Shown: positions 28,060 through 38,215 of the stretch, piece after piece | How positions within the stretch are numbered: position 1 is the stretch's first letter | How the letters are laid out: each line of letters starts with the position of its first letter | NCBI GenBank assembly: GCA_035609245.1 | Contig: CP141202.1 | Location: 1,860,001-1,924,000 of the forward strand | Length of the DNA: 64,000 nucleotides | Source: Bacteroidales bacterium MB20-C3-3 | GTDB lineage: Bacteria; Bacteroidota; Bacteroidia; Bacteroidales; UBA932 | Direction: 5' to 3' | The notes under the pieces: generated by a model | What the model saw: only the letters and a program-made list of their open reading frames with translations | The model's database searches: none | Told to the model about the DNA's origin: nothing | Program-made: the position numbers and the translations under genes

Positions 28060-28169
28060 ATATTAGAACTTTTGATTCTGTAAGAAAAATTGGTTACAAA
28101 TGTATAAAATTTATAGGAAAAATCTATTTTTGATTACATATTTTTATAATTAAGGTAGTTTTTATTTGT

Positions 28170-29099
28170 ATGACCCCTTTAGAAAGAGATAATATAATAA
28201 GAGGACTTTCTGCGGAAGAGGGTTTTGCTGAATATGGTGCTGCAGAAATATGTATCATGGAGGCGGAGAGGGCATTTCTGGAGGAATCTGTTTCAAACGG
28301 ATACAATGCAGATATGCAATATCTGGCAAAAAATATCCATGTCAGGGAGAATCCTGCTTTACTTCTTGATGGAGCAAAATCTGTTTTATGCTTTTTAGCT
28401 CCTTATAAACCAATGATTATCCAGGAGAGATCATTCCCGGGGATTGCCAGCTATGCATACGGCCTCGATTACCACAAGATTATTAAGGATAAACTCTACA
28501 AAATTTGCGCTTCTCTTAGAGAGAGAGAGTCAGATTTAAAATACAGAGTGTTTTGCGACTCTGCACCTGTTTTTGAGAGGGCCTGGGGAGTAAGGGCCGG
28601 ATTAGGCTTTATTGGAAAGAACTCTTTCCTGATAAGCAAAAAACATGGACTGCATACTTTAATAGGTGTTATACTCATTAACAAGGAGGTTCTGTATGGA
28701 GAGATTGAAAGGGAGGGTTGCGGAGCATGCCGCAGATGTATAGATGCCTGCCCTGTTAATGCAATCCTTTCCCCAAAAGTTATTGATTCAAGAAGGTGTA
28801 TTTCATATCAGACAATTGAATCCCGCAGAATGAGACATGAAGAGGAGTATCCCGCTTCAAAAGGGGAGTGGATGTTTGGTTGTGATGTCTGTTTGAATGC
28901 TTGCCCGTGGTCTTCAAGAGGAGAGATATCTTCCTGGGAGTGCTTTCAACCGTTACTACACGGAGAACCTGGGAAATTTATTACAGAGACATCAGATAAG
29001 ATCTGGCTCGATATGGAGGATGATTACTTTAATAAATGGTTTAAAAATTCTCCGCTAATGCGGGCAGGATTGAATAAAATAAAGGAGAATATTAAATGA
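28170..29099 (+). CDS. queG: Epoxyqueuosine reductase
   Basis: QueG reduces epoxyqueuosine to queuosine in tRNA using cobalamin and two [4Fe-4S] clusters. Visible parts are KSVLCFLAPYKP, the catalytic-region CDSAPVFERAWGVRAGLGFI GKNS, and the ferredoxin-like Cys motifs CGACRRCIDACPVNAI and CDVCLNACPWS. At 309 residues it lacks the C-terminal HEAT-like extension found in some homologues. Its stop overlaps the following GSCFA gene start (ATGA). Confidence 0.95.
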   Translation: MTPLERDNIIRGLSAEEGFAEYGAAEICIMEAERAFLEESVSNGYNADMQYLAKNIHVRENPALLLDGAKSVLCFLAPYKPMIIQERSFPGIASYAYGLDYHKIIKDKLYKICASLRERESDLKYRVFCDSAPVFERAWGVRAGLGFIGKNSFLISKKHGLHTLIGVILINKEVLYGEIEREGCGACRRCIDACPVNAILSPKVIDSRRCISYQTIESRRMRHEEEYPASKGEWMFGCDVCLNACPWSSRGEISSWECFQPLLHGEPGKFITETSDKIWLDMEDDYFNKWFKNSPLMRAGLNKIKENIK

Positions 29100-30019
29100 A
29101 ATGGTTTACTGAAGTTGAGGCGGACAGATCAAGATATCTGCTTTCCTATGAAAGTAAAATTTTGTTTCTCGGCTCTTGTTTCTCAGATGAAATTGGAACA
29201 AGAATGAGAGAGAGCGGCTTCAATGTCCTTGTCAATCCTTTTGGTGTCTTATACAATCCTGCATCAATTGCTGTTTCATTAAAAAGGCTTGTTGAGAGAA
29301 CACCTGCAGATATTAAGGACTTGGTAAAAGATGGATCTGTCTATAAAAGTATTTACTACTCGAGCGATTTTTCATCAATGGAGGCTAATTCATTATTAGA
29401 TAATTTAAACAGCTCTATCATTAGGGATTCCGATTTTATGGCCGAGGCAGATACTATTGCTCTTACCTTTGGAACTACCTGGATCTATACCAGACAATCG
29501 GACGGGAGAGTTGTCTCTAATTGTCATAAACAACCTGCATCTGGTTTTATAAGGAGCTCTATGAGTGTTGATGAGTGTTTTGATGCCATTGCCCCATTTG
29601 TGGAAAAAATGGGCGGAAAAAGGTGGTTTTTGAGTGTCAGCCCGGTGAGGCATCTGAAAGATGGTGCTGTAGAGAATATGGCTAGTAAATCCAGATTAAT
29701 ACTGGCTATTCACAAACTTGCTGCATGCTATGAAAATGTAATTTATTTCCCCGCCTTTGAAATTGTAATGGATCAGCTTAGAGATTACAGGTTCTATTCG
29801 GCGGATTTGGTTCATCTCTCGAAAGATGCTGCAGACTATATATGGGAGAGATTTTCAGATTTCGCTCTGGATGATAATTCTAGGGATTTGCTTAGAGATT
29901 ATAAGCGTTTAGCAGATATGAAAAAGCATAAACCATTGTTTCCGGAGAGTCCGGAATATAAAGAGTTCTTAACGAGAATGGAGGAGTTTGAAAATATTTT
30001 GATAAAAAAACGCAAATGA
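29096..30019 (+). CDS. GSCFA domain-containing protein
   Basis: The defining GSCFS-type motif occurs near residue 26 (ILFLGSCFSDEIGTRMRESG), followed by NPFGVLYNPASIA and the SGNH-like elements TFGTTWIY and SVSPVRHLKDGAVENMASK SRL. The family is related to SGNH hydrolases and its substrate is unknown. The 307-residue protein is coupled to queG by a 4-bp overlap, though there is no clear biochemical link to queuosine. Confidence 0.88.
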   Translation: MKWFTEVEADRSRYLLSYESKILFLGSCFSDEIGTRMRESGFNVLVNPFGVLYNPASIAVSLKRLVERTPADIKDLVKDGSVYKSIYYSSDFSSMEANSLLDNLNSSIIRDSDFMAEADTIALTFGTTWIYTRQSDGRVVSNCHKQPASGFIRSSMSVDECFDAIAPFVEKMGGKRWFLSVSPVRHLKDGAVENMASKSRLILAIHKLAACYENVIYFPAFEIVMDQLRDYRFYSADLVHLSKDAADYIWERFSDFALDDNSRDLLRDYKRLADMKKHKPLFPESPEYKEFLTRMEEFENILIKKRK

Positions 30020-30137
30020 CGCTCTAACTTGCTGAGAAATTTCTTAACTTACGATTTTAAAATTAAAATCTTCTTTTTTCATCTCTTTCTTGTATAAAAT
30101 AAAGAGCAACAGAGGGTATGAAAATTTGAGATTATTA

Positions 30138-30168
30138 TTTGATTTTTTGAATAATAAAAGTATATTTG
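30138..30168 (+). promoter_or_regulatory. Bacteroidota-type promoter for the HU gene
   Basis: TTTG at 30138-30141, a 19-bp spacer and TATATTTG at 30161-30168 match the -33/-7 consensus of this phylum exactly. The HU gene starts 39 bp downstream of the -7 box. Confidence 0.8.
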
Positions 30169-30206
30169 CACAAAGACAAGTAATTCAACAATCTAAACTT
30201 TAAATT

Positions 30207-30479
30207 ATGAATAAGGCAGATTTGATTTCAGCAATCGCAGCTAAGGCCGAACTTACAAAAGTTGACGCAAAAAAGGCTCTTGATGCATTCATTGAAGTAT
30301 CAGGTGGAGCAATGAAAAAAGGCGAGAGAATCACTCTCGTAGGATTTGGAACATTCTCCGTTAACGAGAGAAATGCTCGTAATGGCAGAAATCCTCGCAC
30401 TGGTGCGAAGATTAAGATAGCGGCAAAGAAAGTTGTAAGATTTAAAGCCGGAGCTGAACTAAATAAGCTAGTTAAATAA
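30207..30479 (+). CDS. HU family DNA-binding protein
   Basis: A 90-residue nucleoid-associated protein that bends DNA as a dimer. It starts MNKADLISAIAAKAELTKVD, has the helix-turn-helix-like base ALDAFIEVSGGAMKKGERI, and the signature GFGTFSVNERNARNGRNPRT with the DNA-intercalating NP before the beta-arm. It is monocistronic, with a consensus promoter and a strong terminator. Confidence 0.96.
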   Translation: MNKADLISAIAAKAELTKVDAKKALDAFIEVSGGAMKKGERITLVGFGTFSVNERNARNGRNPRTGAKIKIAAKKVVRFKAGAELNKLVK

Positions 30480-30501
30480 TAATCACGCTAAGAAATTGTT
30501 A

Positions 30502-30530
30502 AGAGGATGGTTTTAACCACCCTCTTTTTT
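30502..30530 (+). terminator. Rho-independent terminator after the HU gene
   Basis: Stem AGAGGATGGTT / AACCACCCTCT (10 of 11 paired) with a short loop is followed by TTTTTT. It lies 22 bp after the HU stop and also abuts the end of the convergent thiamine pyrophosphokinase gene. Confidence 0.88.
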
Positions 30531-31155
30531 ATTGATGCGATATAAATACTATTACCCTCCCGGATGGGAATGAAAGAGTAAAGGAATCAGAAGAGGCAAT
30601 ATTTAGCGTAGCCTTCCACCAGTAATCAAAAACTACTCCTTTTAGCGGATACTGAAGTCCTGTTGATTCCATTGCCATATCGCAGTCCAGAGAGAATATT
30701 GATATCCGGCTTCCTTTTTTGACTTTGAATGTAGATGTGGTGAAAATAGGATACAATATTCCGTAATCGCTTGTCATTTCAACAGGAAACTCAACCTTCC
30801 CGGCAAAATCGCTTAGCAGGGATATATTGCCAATCGTATGATCCTCCCTTTTGCCGGTAGCTCCCAGTATTGTGATTTTTGACGGGTTTAGTCCTGCCGA
30901 ATAATCAAATGCCTTGGTCAAATCGTTTGTCTCTTGTTCCGGGATATGAATTATTCTTTCTTTAAAACGCTCTCTGATAGCGTAATCCAGACTATCCAGG
31001 TCGCCAACAATAAAATCAGGCTCCATCCCGGCACTAACTAGTGCTCCGGCAGCACCATCGCAACAAATTATCTTGTCAGCCCCGCTGAGTTGCTTCAGTG
31101 GAACAGGATGACTTGGGAAATCTCCGTTGGCTAGTATAACAATATTGCTCTTCAT
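30529..31155 (-). CDS. Thiamine pyrophosphokinase
   Basis: The enzyme makes thiamine diphosphate from thiamine and ATP. The sequence shows CCDGAAGALVSAGMEPDFIV GDLDSL, then EQETNDLTKAFDYS and GATGKREDHTIGNISLL, the conserved substrate-binding motifs. The ATG at 31155 (MKSNIVILANGDFPSHP) is preferred because family members begin at this point and it overlaps the fmt stop as TAATG; an in-frame ATG at 31170 adds five residues. It is downstream of fmt on the minus strand. Confidence 0.9.
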   Translation of the reverse strand: MKSNIVILANGDFPSHPVPLKQLSGADKIICCDGAAGALVSAGMEPDFIVGDLDSLDYAIRERFKERIIHIPEQETNDLTKAFDYSAGLNPSKITILGATGKREDHTIGNISLLSDFAGKVEFPVEMTSDYGILYPIFTTSTFKVKKGSRISIFSLDCDMAMESTGLQYPLKGVVFDYWWKATLNIASSDSFTLSFPSGRVIVFISHQ

Positions 31156-32102
31156 TATTTCATAAGGCATTTGTCAGGATCTTTAATGCCAGCCAAAAAT
31201 TCTGATGCCTTCATCCTTCTTTTGCCTGCCGGCTGAAGTTCTAGTATCCTTAAAAATCCACTACCACACTTAATTATAAGTGAACTTTTTGACTCTTTAA
31301 TTACTCTCCCGGGAGAGGCTTGCTCTTCAGAAGTTGTAATCTCTGCAGTGAGTATCTTAATTTGAGTCGATTTATTATTGGATAAAAATTCTGTGTATGC
31401 TGCAGGAGAGGGGCTCAGACCTCTTACAAGATTCCAGATCTCAAGGTTTGTCTTTCCCCAGTCAATTCTGCAAATCTCTTTGTCTAATTTGGGAGCACTT
31501 TTCAATTTGAGGATATCCTCTTTTTGAGGAGCAGGCATAGCCTCTCCCCTGAAGATAGCTTCAGCTGTTTTAACAACAAGTGAAGATCCCAAAGCCATTA
31601 GCTTATCATGGAGTGTTCCTGCATCATCATTTTCTGAGATATGACACACCTCTTGATACAGAATCTCACCGGTATCAATTTTTGAGTCAATAAAAAAGGT
31701 TGTTACTCCTGTTATTTTTTCTCCGTTAATTAGGGCATAATTAATAGGAGCCGCCCCTCTGTACTGAGGAAGTAGTGAAGCGTGCAGATTAAAGCATCCG
31801 TATTTGGGAATGCTCCAAACCTCTTTAGGAAGCATTCTGAATGCAACAACAACAAAGAGATCTGCCTCAAGATCTTGTAGCGATTTAATGAAGTCAGGAT
31901 CTTTAAGTGAGACAGGTTGCAGAATGTTAAGATTATGCAGGGAGGCAAATTTTTTAACTTCACTTTCGTTTATCTGAAGTCCCCTGCCACTTGGTTTGTC
32001 AGGTGCAGTAACAACTCCGGCAATATTAAAGCCTGCTTCAATCAGCGCCTTTAGTGGCCCTGTTGCAAACCGGGGTGTCCCCATATAAACAACTCTTTTC
32101 AT
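31155..32102 (-). CDS. fmt: Methionyl-tRNA formyltransferase
   Basis: Fmt formylates initiator Met-tRNA using 10-formyl-THF. The 315 residues start MKRVVYMGTPRFATGPLKAL and include the formyltransferase core NLHASLLPQYRGAAPINYAL with the catalytic Asn-His pair, GVTTFFIDSKIDTGEILYQ with Asp, and the C-terminal OB-fold-like domain after ICRIDWGKTNLEIWNLVRGL SPSPAAYT. It follows the second LptF/G gene by 5 bp and is coupled to the thiamine pyrophosphokinase gene. Confidence 0.96.
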   Translation of the reverse strand: MKRVVYMGTPRFATGPLKALIEAGFNIAGVVTAPDKPSGRGLQINESEVKKFASLHNLNILQPVSLKDPDFIKSLQDLEADLFVVVAFRMLPKEVWSIPKYGCFNLHASLLPQYRGAAPINYALINGEKITGVTTFFIDSKIDTGEILYQEVCHISENDDAGTLHDKLMALGSSLVVKTAEAIFRGEAMPAPQKEDILKLKSAPKLDKEICRIDWGKTNLEIWNLVRGLSPSPAAYTEFLSNNKSTQIKILTAEITTSEEQASPGRVIKESKSSLIIKCGSGFLRILELQPAGKRRMKASEFLAGIKDPDKCLMK

Positions 32103-32107
32103 CTGAT

Positions 32108-33547
32108 TTAATTTTGATTGGTATCTCTGAAGCCGGCAATTTTCTTAAAAAATGCAATGTATTTGTCAGGATTGAACAGGTTTGAGTCCCTTGTAGATTT
32201 CCATGTAAGGAATATTCCAATAGGCATAAGAATAATGCTGGAAATCAAAGTTCCCATCCCGGGACTTAAAGATCCGTCTGTGGATAATTTCTTGCCTGAT
32301 ATGTCTATTACCCAGTAAAAGACAAAGAATAAAATTGAAATTACAGAAGGAGTTCCAAGCCCCCCCTTTCTTATTATCGCTCCCAGCGGTGCACCAATAA
32401 AGAAAAATATAATGCAGGCCAGTGACAGGGTGAATTTTCTGTACAAAGCAATTTTTGATTGCCTTAGAGGAAGAGGGTACTGCCTCTCTTCAATAGAGTA
32501 ATTATCAATAATCTGGATGGCCCCGGTTAATTGTGCTATCGCCTGAATATATGCGTTTTTCTCGATCTCTGTACTCTCCCATTTATAGAGATCTTCAGCA
32601 TCTATGCTTTTTGAATAGTATTTTAGCATTGAGGTGTCCAACTGCCTGGAATATGTCAGTCCCCCCGCATTAACCAGGGTTCTGATCTGCATACCTCTGA
32701 CTGTTCTGTATGCCGAGTCCAGAGAGTCTCTCATTGAGCGTAACTCTGCCATGTTTAATGCATTAACCTCTCCGCTGAACCTCCCGGACTCAGATCTTGT
32801 AAAAGAGTAATTTTCCAGAGAAATTATAAGTTCCTGTTTGTTAAACCCAATTTTTTGCATCACGAAAGAGGTGTCAACAGCATTCTCGGGAGGGGTCTCC
32901 TCATATGTATTCCCACTATACAGGGTAAAAAGAAGATTCTTTTTGTCTGCAGTCAGTTTGATTGCTCCTGAATCTGCTATGGTGACACTGTTGTTTCCCT
33001 GAACTCTTGAGTGGTCGTATACCATCAGGTCGTATAACATCTGAGTCTTTTCGTCCCTTTTATCGATTCTGATCACATAATTGTCAATACCATCATAGAA
33101 TATGCCGGTTGGGATACTTATCTCCTCTTTGGTCCGGTTAATGTCATCCCTGAGAGTGTATATGTTATCATATGCAAGTGGTATTAAGTTGTTTGAGGCG
33201 AAAAACGCGCCTGTTGCAATCATAAGCGAGACAACAACAAGCGGAGTCAGAATTCTGTTAAGAGATATCCCGGCAGCCTTCATTGCAAGTAGCTCATTGT
33301 TCTCCCCAAAGCTACCCATTGTCATAATTGAGGCCAATAGAGTTGCAAGAGGAAGTGCTAGTGGAATAAGGGTAGCTGCCCCCCATCCCATAAATTCAAG
33401 AATTACAGCAAAACTGAGCCCCTTTCCTACAAGTTCATCAATATAGAGCCACAGGAAGTGCATCATCAGAACAAAAGTTACGATGAGAAATGTGAGCACA
33501 AATGGCCCCAGGAATGCCTGGATTATGAATCTGTCAAGTTTTTTCAA
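32108..33547 (-). CDS. LptF/LptG family permease (long form)
   Basis: This is the second LptF/LptG-type permease of the window. It starts MKKLDRFIIQAFLGPFVLTF and shows paired N-terminal membrane segments, GENNELLAMKAAGISLNRIL after the third segment, a long periplasmic part and C-terminal segments with ACIIFFFIGAPLGAIIRKGG LG. At 479 residues it is longer than the usual 360 or so; the extra length is in the periplasmic region, including a helical SLDSAYRTVRGMQIRTLVNAG stretch. It lies 6 bp after alaS on the minus strand and 5 bp before fmt. Confidence 0.9.
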   Translation of the reverse strand: MKKLDRFIIQAFLGPFVLTFLIVTFVLMMHFLWLYIDELVGKGLSFAVILEFMGWGAATLIPLALPLATLLASIMTMGSFGENNELLAMKAAGISLNRILTPLVVVSLMIATGAFFASNNLIPLAYDNIYTLRDDINRTKEEISIPTGIFYDGIDNYVIRIDKRDEKTQMLYDLMVYDHSRVQGNNSVTIADSGAIKLTADKKNLLFTLYSGNTYEETPPENAVDTSFVMQKIGFNKQELIISLENYSFTRSESGRFSGEVNALNMAELRSMRDSLDSAYRTVRGMQIRTLVNAGGLTYSRQLDTSMLKYYSKSIDAEDLYKWESTEIEKNAYIQAIAQLTGAIQIIDNYSIEERQYPLPLRQSKIALYRKFTLSLACIIFFFIGAPLGAIIRKGGLGTPSVISILFFVFYWVIDISGKKLSTDGSLSPGMGTLISSIILMPIGIFLTWKSTRDSNLFNPDKYIAFFKKIAGFRDTNQN

Positions 33548-33553
33548 ACTAAT

Positions 33554-36163
33554 CTATTTTGTCTCCGTTTCAACCAATAATGAAATTGCAGCCGGTAGTC
33601 CCTGAATATCTTTTCCTCCTGCTGTGGCAAAAAATGGTTGGCCGCCACCACCGCCTGAGATAAGTTTTGCTGCATCTCTTATACTTTTGCCGGCATTTCT
33701 TCCGTGAGAAACCAGATCATCTGAGTACATCAGTGCAAGATTTGCCTTGCCTTCAAATGAGTAGCCTGCAATAAGCATTGTGCTGGTCTCTCCCCTAAGC
33801 ATAAAGGCAATATTCTTAACAACCTCAGGATTATACTCGCCGGTAAGCATTAGTACATTAATACCATTTATATAGTGTTTCTCTGCAAGGAGTTGCTTTT
33901 TAAGTTCTGCAGCCCTCTCCCTCATATACTCATCAAATCTCCTCTTAAGAGTTTCATTCTCTTCAATAACCTTGCCGATTGAGGCAATGAGATTTGGAGA
34001 GTTGTTGAACATAGCCTTAACAGAAGCTATAGTATCTTCATTATCATGAATAAGTTTCTCCGCATTAATACCGGTAGTAGCCTCAATTCTTCTTACTCCT
34101 GCTGCGATTGCAGACTCGGAGATGATTTTAAACAGACCAATATTTCCGGTACTGGATGTGTGTATCCCTCCGCAAAGTTCAAGAGAGTCTCCAAATTTTA
34201 TAACCCTTACTGTATCTCCGTATTTTTCACCAAACAGAGCCATTGCGCCCATAGCCTTTGCCTCGTCAACCGGTATTCCCCTATACTCATCGCGTTGAGT
34301 ATTCTCTCTTATCATTGAGTTTACCCTATTCTCAACCTCCCTGAGTATCTCCGGAGAGACTCTTTCATAATGAGAGAAGTCAAATCTAAAGTAATTGCTG
34401 TTTACCAGAGAGCCTTTTTGCTCAATATGATTTCCGAGGATTTCTCTCAGAGCTTTATGCAATAAATGGGTGGCTGAGTGGTTATTTGCGGTGGCTAATC
34501 GTTTCTCTTTGTCAACAACAGCACTGAATAGTGCCGAGGGATCTGAAGGCATTATTTCTGTAATATGGATATGGAGATTATTCTCTTTCAGAGTGTTAAT
34601 AATTTCAATCCTCTCTCCATTTTCAGATATGAGCACTCCTGTATCTCCCACCTGTCCGCCACTCTCGGCATAGAATGGAGTTTTGTCAAGGACAATCTGA
34701 AAAAGCTCTTTGTTTTTAGTTTTTACAGACCTGAACCGTGTAATGAGTGATTGTGCTTCAGTGCCCTCGTATCCTACAAATTCAGTACCGCTGAATTCTC
34801 TGAGTTCACTCCAGTCTCCCTCCTGGGTTGATGTCGCGTTTCTGCTGCGCTCCTTCTGCTTTTTAAGCTCCTTTTCAAAAGAGTCCATGTCAATTTTGAA
34901 TCCTTTTTCTCTGGCAATAAGATCGCTTAAGTCAGACGGGAATCCATATGTGTCATACAGTACAAATGCCTCCTCTCCTGAAATTGTCTTGTGAGCGGCA
35001 TTCTTTGACATAATGGTTTCAAGCATCCTGATGCCTTTGTCGAGAGTTCTCAGAAAAGAGTCCTCCTCCTCTTTAATGACTTTTGTAATAAGGTCTTTAG
35101 TCCTTACCAGCTCAGGGAAGGCATCTCCCATTTCGGCAACCAGAACGGGTACCAGTCTGCAGAGAAATGGCTGGTCTACGCCCAGGAATGTGTATGCATA
35201 CCTTACGGCTCTCCTTAAAATTCTTCTTATTACATATCCGGCCTTTACATTGGATGGAAGCTGTCCGTCTGCAATTGAAAAACTTATTGCCCTAATGTGG
35301 TCTGCAATAACTCTCATTGCTATATCAACCTCTTTGTCATTTCCGTACTCCTTTCCGCTAAGTCTGGCTATCTCAGATATCATACCGGTAAATACATCTG
35401 TGTCGTAGTTACTCTTCTTCCCCTGCATTGCCATGCAGAGTCTCTCCAGACCCATACCTGTATCAACATGTTTCTGTGGAAGAGGTACTAAAGTGCCATC
35501 GGCTTTTCTGTTATACTGAATAAAAACGAGATTCCATATTTCAACAACAAGATGGTGACCCTTGTTTACCAGATCTCTTCCGGGTATCTCTGCTCTCTCT
35601 CTATCATCCCTGAGGTCGACATGAATTTCGCTGCAAGGGCCACAAGGGCCGGTATCTCCCATCTCCCAAAAGTTGTCCTTTTTGTTGCCATTAAGAATTC
35701 TCTCCTCAGGGAGATATTTAAGCCATCTCTCCTTTGCCTCTCCATCCTGAGAAATTCCATCCTCCTCACTCCCCTCAAATATTGTTGTGTAAAGTCTCTC
35801 TTTATCTAATTTGTATACTTCAGTCAGCAATTCCCAGGCCCAGTCAATTGCCTCATTTTTGAAATAATCGCCAAAACTCCAGTTTCCCAGCATTTCAAAC
35901 ATTGTGTGATGATAGCTGTCGTGACCCACCTCCTCCAGGTCATTATGTTTTCCGCTTACCCTTAAGCATTTCTGAGTATCTGCAACTCTTGGATATTTTG
36001 CGGGTTCATTGCCCAGAAACCAGTCTTTGAACTGATTCATACCGGCATTTGTGAACATAAGTGTAGGATCATCTTTAACAACCATAGGTGCTGATGATAC
36101 AATGGCATGTCCTTTGCTTGCAAAGAAATCCAGGAAGTTTTTGCGTATATCTTTAGATGTCAT
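33554..36163 (-). CDS. alaS: Alanyl-tRNA synthetase
   Basis: AlaRS charges tRNA-Ala. The ATG at 36163 gives [19 protein letters not shown], the standard start; 13 extra upstream codons to 36202 are not conserved. The catalytic domain has [19 protein letters not shown] and [19 protein letters not shown], the editing domain the zinc ligands [11 protein letters not shown] and [13 protein letters not shown], and the C-Ala domain ends with a glycine-rich [14 protein letters not shown]. At about 869 residues the length is normal. It is divergent from the M23 gene pair. Confidence 0.97.
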   Translation of the reverse strand: MTSKDIRKNFLDFFASKGHAIVSSAPMVVKDDPTLMFTNAGMNQFKDWFLGNEPAKYPRVADTQKCLRVSGKHNDLEEVGHDSYHHTMFEMLGNWSFGDYFKNEAIDWAWELLTEVYKLDKERLYTTIFEGSEEDGISQDGEAKERWLKYLPEERILNGNKKDNFWEMGDTGPCGPCSEIHVDLRDDRERAEIPGRDLVNKGHHLVVEIWNLVFIQYNRKADGTLVPLPQKHVDTGMGLERLCMAMQGKKSNYDTDVFTGMISEIARLSGKEYGNDKEVDIAMRVIADHIRAISFSIADGQLPSNVKAGYVIRRILRRAVRYAYTFLGVDQPFLCRLVPVLVAEMGDAFPELVRTKDLITKVIKEEEDSFLRTLDKGIRMLETIMSKNAAHKTISGEEAFVLYDTYGFPSDLSDLIAREKGFKIDMDSFEKELKKQKERSRNATSTQEGDWSELREFSGTEFVGYEGTEAQSLITRFRSVKTKNKELFQIVLDKTPFYAESGGQVGDTGVLISENGERIEIINTLKENNLHIHITEIMPSDPSALFSAVVDKEKRLATANNHSATHLLHKALREILGNHIEQKGSLVNSNYFRFDFSHYERVSPEILREVENRVNSMIRENTQRDEYRGIPVDEAKAMGAMALFGEKYGDTVRVIKFGDSLELCGGIHTSSTGNIGLFKIISESAIAAGVRRIEATTGINAEKLIHDNEDTIASVKAMFNNSPNLIASIGKVIEENETLKRRFDEYMRERAAELKKQLLAEKHYINGINVLMLTGEYNPEVVKNIAFMLRGETSTMLIAGYSFEGKANLALMYSDDLVSHGRNAGKSIRDAAKLISGGGGGQPFFATAGGKDIQGLPAAISLLVETETK

Positions 36164-36227
36164 AATATTGGATATTCCAGAGGATTTTATAATGAATGAC
36201 AAAAATAGGTTTTTTATTAAAATTATT

Positions 36228-36235
36228 TAAATTTG
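36228..36235 (+). promoter_or_regulatory. Candidate -7 box for the M23 peptidase operon
   Basis: TAAATTTG fits TAnnTTTG and lies 25 bp before the first M23 gene, in the 97-bp gap divergent from alaS. Upstream is a T-run without a clear TTTG. Confidence 0.45.
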
Positions 36236-36260
36236 CACGAATTTAAGGTTAAAATACCCG

Positions 36261-37235
36261 ATGTCAAAGAATAAAAGTTACAAGTTCAATCCGGAAACAC
36301 TTGCTTATGAGATCCACAGGATTTCAATCAGGTCAAGATTTTCAAAGGGCTTTCTACTCTTTCTTCTAAGCATTGTGGTTTCGGTAGGTTATTATTTCGT
36401 ATATACCAGTTATTTGCAACTTGAAACGCCCAAAATGCTTAGCATAAGAAGCACTAATGCCGAGCTTGCAAACAGATTGGCGCTGATGAACAGAAGATTT
36501 GATGAGGCAAACAGAATTCTTAATGCTCTTCAGATTCGTGATAACTATGTTTACAGACCCATTTTTGGTATGGAGGAGATCTCTCAGGATTTAAGAGATG
36601 CCGGTTTCGGTGGGGTAAACAGATACTCATACCTTGAGACGGTTGACCGTTCAGGGATACTTACATCAACAGTAATGAATCTGGACCAACTATATAAGAA
36701 AGCCTTCATTCAGAGCAGATCGTTTGATGAGGTCTCTCAGCTTGCAAAAAATGCTGATGAAATGGCTCTTTGCGTTCCCGCTATACCTCCTGTAAATATT
36801 GCATCCAAAAGAATTCGTTTTTCGAGCACATTTGGTTACAGACCGGATCCATTCAATGGAGCTTACAGAATGCATACCGGTGTGGATATATCCGGTCCTG
36901 TCGGAGAGCCTATCTATTCAACCGGAAACGGGAAGGTCACTGAGATAGGATTTGACTTTTTCGGGTACGGAAATTATATAATTATTGACCACGGCTTTGG
37001 ATATAAGACCAGATATGCACATTTAAAGAGCTCTCTTATAACAATGGGAAGATCTGTGAAGAGAGGAGAGCAAATTGCAATTATGGGTAATACGGGAAGA
37101 TCAAAGGGACCGCATATTCATTACGAAGTGATATACAGAAACCGTCCGGTAAATCCATTGAATTACTATAACAGGGACATCGAATCGGATGCATTCCTGG
37201 CACTTGTCTCGCCCGCATCCCAATCTAAAGGATAG
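36261..37235 (+). CDS. M23 family metallopeptidase, membrane-anchored (first paralogue)
   Basis: M23 proteins are LytM-type endopeptidases or activators acting on peptidoglycan crosslinks. The 324-residue protein has a cytoplasmic start, one membrane segment (GFLLFLLSIVVSVGYYFVY), a helical region around residues 60-110, and a C-terminal M23 domain. The zinc ligands are present: H and D in HTGVDISGPVGEPIYSTG, and HxH in KGPHIHYEVIYR. It is therefore probably catalytic, in the periplasm. It starts a run with a second M23 gene 5 bp later and a MerR-type gene. Confidence 0.92.
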   Translation: MSKNKSYKFNPETLAYEIHRISIRSRFSKGFLLFLLSIVVSVGYYFVYTSYLQLETPKMLSIRSTNAELANRLALMNRRFDEANRILNALQIRDNYVYRPIFGMEEISQDLRDAGFGGVNRYSYLETVDRSGILTSTVMNLDQLYKKAFIQSRSFDEVSQLAKNADEMALCVPAIPPVNIASKRIRFSSTFGYRPDPFNGAYRMHTGVDISGPVGEPIYSTGNGKVTEIGFDFFGYGNYIIIDHGFGYKTRYAHLKSSLITMGRSVKRGEQIAIMGNTGRSKGPHIHYEVIYRNRPVNPLNYYNRDIESDAFLALVSPASQSKG

Positions 37236-37240
37236 CAGTG

Positions 37241-38194
37241 ATGAGTAAGTATAAGTTCAATAAAGATCAGCTTAAGTTTGTAGAGGATAAGTTGGGAATG
37301 AAGGGAAGGCTTAAGGTTGTACTTGGTTATATCCTTGGCAGCATCCTTTTGGCAATATTCTACTATATTGTAGCAGCACTGATATTTAATACAAATGAAG
37401 AGGAACGCTTGCTTAAGGAGCGGGAGATGATGCAGCAGGAGTATAATAATGCTGCAGAGAAGATGAATCTTCTTGAGAATGTTCTTTCAGATTTACAGGC
37501 CAGAGACAGGGAGATATACATGAACATTTTTAAATCAGCCCCTCCTGACCTGGTTAACTCCTCATATGATGCAGCTATATATGAAAAGCTGGATTCCCTG
37601 GGAGATATGGATATTGTTAAATTTTCAGTAGCTAAATCCGCAGATGTTGAGAAACTTGTCAGTGCGGCCGGAGAGAAACTCAATCATATTTACAACGAAT
37701 TTTTGGGAGCAGAGAACGCAACAGATATACCATCGATTTTACCTGTTAAGGGTTTAGCCGTAAATCAGACGGGTGCAAGTTTGGGTATGAAAATTCATCC
37801 ATTCTATAAAACAATGGAGATGCATAACGGGATAGATTTGCTTGCCGCTTTGGGAACAGAGGTTATTGCTTCAGCTAATGGAGTTGTAACAGATATATCA
37901 AGATCTGACAGAGGGAGGGGAAATCAAATAGTTATTGAGCACTGGGGTGGATATAAAACTGTATATTCGCATCTGGGCGATATTCTTGTAAGAAAATCAC
38001 AGCAGGTTAAACAGGGAAGTGTTATTGCAAGGGTTGGGAACAGTGGTCTCTCATTTGCACCTCACCTGCATTACGAAGTTCACCTTGATGGAAAGCCCGT
38101 TGAACCTGTTAATTATTTCTTTGCAGATCTCAAACCGGAGCAGTACAGAGAGATGCTTATGATCGCTATTAACACAGGTCAGTCACTCGATTAA
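37241..38194 (+). CDS. M23 family metallopeptidase, membrane-anchored (second paralogue)
   Basis: The layout is the same as the preceding gene: short basic cytoplasmic part, membrane segment (VVLGYILGSILLAIFYYIVA), coiled-coil-like helix (EREMMQQEYNNAAEKMNLLE) and a C-terminal M23 domain with HNGIDLLAALGTEVIASANG and PHLHYEVHLDG, so all zinc ligands are kept. ATG at 37241 is preferred to a GTG three bases before. The two genes look like a tandem duplication that has diverged strongly. Confidence 0.92.
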   Translation: MSKYKFNKDQLKFVEDKLGMKGRLKVVLGYILGSILLAIFYYIVAALIFNTNEEERLLKEREMMQQEYNNAAEKMNLLENVLSDLQARDREIYMNIFKSAPPDLVNSSYDAAIYEKLDSLGDMDIVKFSVAKSADVEKLVSAAGEKLNHIYNEFLGAENATDIPSILPVKGLAVNQTGASLGMKIHPFYKTMEMHNGIDLLAALGTEVIASANGVVTDISRSDRGRGNQIVIEHWGGYKTVYSHLGDILVRKSQQVKQGSVIARVGNSGLSFAPHLHYEVHLDGKPVEPVNYFFADLKPEQYREMLMIAINTGQSLD

Positions 38195-38215
38195 TAATTT
38201 AATAACTAACATACC

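Noticed and set aside
35013..35408. Plus-strand frame of 131 codons opposite alaS
   Set aside because: It lies wholly antisense to the conserved catalytic region of alanyl-tRNA synthetase and shows only Ser/Leu-rich shadow composition.
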